From the NCBI RefSeq assembly GCF_047730075.1, contig NZ_CP159831.1, positions 1,922,001-1,986,000 on the forward strand: 64,000 nt of DNA. The letters run 5' to 3'. Under the pieces are notes generated by a model. It had not been told where the DNA came from and did not search any database. It was given only the letters and a program-made list of their open reading frames with translations. Origin of the DNA: Njordibacter sp905182035. Lineage in GTDB: Bacteria; Pseudomonadota; Gammaproteobacteria; Pseudomonadales; Balneatricaceae. Positions 62,393 to 64,000 of the stretch are shown piece after piece (the stretch's first letter is position 1; every line of letters begins with the position of its first letter). The position numbers and the translations under genes are program-made.

Positions 62393-64000
62393 TTACTTTT
62401 GCGCTTGGGCATCATCCCAAGCAGCAATGATTAATCGGTACTTTTGTGCCATTAACGCTACGGCCTCGGCATCATTGAGGCTGCCTTGCAACCAGCCCTG
62501 AGCGGCTTCATCAAACAGAGTGCGGCCAATCGCAAAACCTTTCACCCAGGGCTGTTTGGCGGCTGCATTAAATGCTTCACTAATGCATTCGATGGTGCTA
62601 TTTAAACCTAAGACGATGACACCTTGGCAATAAATATCATTTTGATCAATAACCTGACCAACTGAATGCCAGTAGTCATCATTTAATGCTGGCTCAAGCT
62701 TCCACCAATCAGGTTTAACGCCTAGGTCATAAAAGTGCTGCATGATGGGTGCAACTTGATCAAATGCTGGGCTATTACCATCACGCGCTGTAATGATTTC
62801 CAACAACCATTGATGCCCAGTAAAACGACAAGCGCGATCTAGTTGCAGCATTAACTGCTCATGGTGCTTTCGCGTTGCGGCATCATCATCTAACCGATAG
62901 GGGCATAATACCTTAACCGTTTGATTGAGAGGCCAATCATACAAGTGTTGCACAATGTCACCTTCGGCTTCCAGTTGCAGAGGAAACTCACCTGAAGCTT
63001 CTATTGGGCGGCCAACCCACGCCTTAGTGCTGGTGATTTGATGTAATGCAGCTCGGCCCATACGGTCATCCACCAACATACCAAAACCAGGATCCTGCCC
63101 AGCTTCTTGCTGTGCTGCCTGAACCGCAAGCCGTTTAAATTGGGCAATATAAGCAGGTGACTTACCGGCGGCCTTAGCCCAGTTGGTAAACTGATGTCGG
63201 TGATCGATAGCAAATGCCACCAAACGCTTGTGTTGCTTATTGCGGTTAGTAGTGCGGTGGATATGGTTGAGTACAGGATCAAAGCGGAGAGCATAATGCT
63301 CGCTGCCGTGCTCTAGAAAGTATTCCAATTCCTGCCATGAAGGCACGGCTGGGGCACACCCATGCCTCGATACTGCAAAGGCGCCACAAGCATTAGCATA
63401 GGCACAGCTAGTGGGCCAGTCTTCACCACCTAACCAACCACGCAACAAGCCTGACATGAAAGCATCACCGGCACCCAGCACATTAAATACTTCAACTTCA
63501 AAGCCTGCCCCTTCAGCCCCTGATTGCCAACCATTAATGTCGCCCTCAAATACTCTACAACCTAATGCACCGCGTTTACAGACTAAGGTCGCCATAGACA
63601 TAGTGCGCACAATAGCTAACGCTTCAAGACTATCCTCACAACCAGCAGCAATATGGAACTCTTCTTCAGTACCCACAATAAGATCAATATCAGGAAGAAA
63701 TGCTTGTAAATGTTGACTGACATTATTATCAGCTATAAACCGGCTTTCGCCATCACCATGGCCTGCTAAACCCCATAGATTAGGTCGATAATCAATATCC
63801 AGCACCACCTTGGTGCCATGTTTTTTAGCAATAGCAATAGCTTTACGACTCGCCGCAGCAACCGTTGGTGTACTCAAGTGAGTACCCGATAATAGCAAGG
63901 CGCGGCTCGATGCAATGAGGTCTTCATCGATATCGGCTTCACACAGGGCCATGTCAGCGCAGTCTTCACGATAAAAAATAAGGGGGAATTGTTCCTTGTC
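62393..64000 (-). CDS. iolC: 5-dehydro-2-deoxygluconokinase fused to a DUF2090 domain (runs off right edge)
   Basis: At least 536 residues; the frame stays open to the window edge, so the N-terminus is missing. The first ~215 visible residues are a PfkB sugar kinase with 'VLDIDYRPNLWGLAGHG' and the catalytic 'NVLGAGDAFMSGLLRG' (Asp as base). The rest (~230-530) is a DUF2090 domain, an aldolase-like barrel often fused to IolC in proteobacteria ('AFAIDHRHQFTNWAKAAG', 'KGFAIGRTLFDEAAQGWL'). The kinase makes the phosphate ester; the fused domain may perform the IolJ aldolase step. Only the first function is firm. Confidence 0.93.
   Translation of the reverse strand, partial: DKEQFPLIFYREDCADMALCEADIDEDLIASSRALLLSGTHLSTPTVAAASRKAIAIAKKHGTKVVLDIDYRPNLWGLAGHGDGESRFIADNNVSQHLQAFLPDIDLIVGTEEEFHIAAGCEDSLEALAIVRTMSMATLVCKRGALGCRVFEGDINGWQSGAEGAGFEVEVFNVLGAGDAFMSGLLRGWLGGEDWPTSCAYANACGAFAVSRHGCAPAVPSWQELEYFLEHGSEHYALRFDPVLNHIHRTTNRNKQHKRLVAFAIDHRHQFTNWAKAAGKSPAYIAQFKRLAVQAAQQEAGQDPGFGMLVDDRMGRAALHQITSTKAWVGRPIEASGEFPLQLEAEGDIVQHLYDWPLNQTVKVLCPYRLDDDAATRKHHEQLMLQLDRACRFTGHQWLLEIITARDGNSPAFDQVAPIMQHFYDLGVKPDWWKLEPALNDDYWHSVGQVIDQNDIYCQGVIVLGLNSTIECISEAFNAAAKQPWVKGFAIGRTLFDEAAQGWLQGSLNDAEAVALMAQKYRLIIAAWDDAQAQK

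Overview
The window reads as chromosomal DNA of a free-living, probably marine, gammaproteobacterium. The helicase at 28.4 kb resembles SrmB and the MAPEG, YnfA, YaiI and COG2509 proteins are of kinds common in that class. The metabolic genes point to methylated and small dissolved organic nitrogen compounds: heterotetrameric sarcosine oxidase, NAD-type formate dehydrogenase, a dimethylformamidase-like enzyme, a TorT-like (TMAO-type) binding protein, and inositol catabolism. I cannot name a genus. I saw no rRNA, tRNA, CRISPR array, insertion sequence or prophage.

Layout. 0-1.5 kb: 5' part of an aldehyde dehydrogenase gene and a divergent SDR gene. 1.8-6.8 kb: a polyamine-type ABC transporter operon (ATPase, binding protein, two permeases), with a duplicated terminator behind the binding-protein gene. 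7-12.6 kb: unlinked housekeeping genes (glutamine amidotransferase, DUF4198 and HupE-like pair, MAPEG protein, FAD dehydrogenase, GNAT). 12.8-18.1 kb: soxBDAG on the minus strand. 18.3-28 kb: molybdenum and formate block: a mobB-moeA fusion, ynfA, a nitrilase-family gene, the remnant of an M24 peptidase gene, mobA, fdhD, yaiI, fdhA and fdhB. 28.4-34.2 kb: an srmB-like helicase, leuA with a divergent Lrp regulator, a lactonase-like metallo-hydrolase and an iron-type alcohol dehydrogenase.

34.6-56.5 kb is the most unusual region. A minus-strand run of ten genes about 15 kb long encodes a sugar-type binding protein, an ABC ATPase with a novel tail, two oversized permeases, a microbial rhodopsin, a flotillin-like SPFH protein, a sodium:solute symporter, a dimethylformamidase-like large subunit and two small-subunit-like proteins. 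Divergent from it is a second ABC importer whose binding protein is TorT-like, followed by a NarL-type response regulator and a convergent hybrid histidine kinase. The shared intergenic region carries many AAAGTATG-type half-sites. My reading is a light-associated, two-component-controlled uptake and hydrolysis system for an N-methylated amide or amine. The rhodopsin keeps the retinal lysine and the counterion Asp but has Leu where proteorhodopsin has its proton-donor Glu, and Gln at the spectral-tuning site.

56.6-64 kb: an inositol operon on the minus strand (iolC fused to a DUF2090 domain, then iolD, iolB, iolE, iolG and a phytanoyl-CoA dioxygenase-family gene), running off the right edge.

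How the parts could connect (inference): amide hydrolysis by the dimethylformamidase-like enzyme would give formate and a methylamine. Formate would be oxidised by FdhAB, whose Mo-cofactor genes lie beside it. Sarcosine oxidase would handle N-methylglycine.
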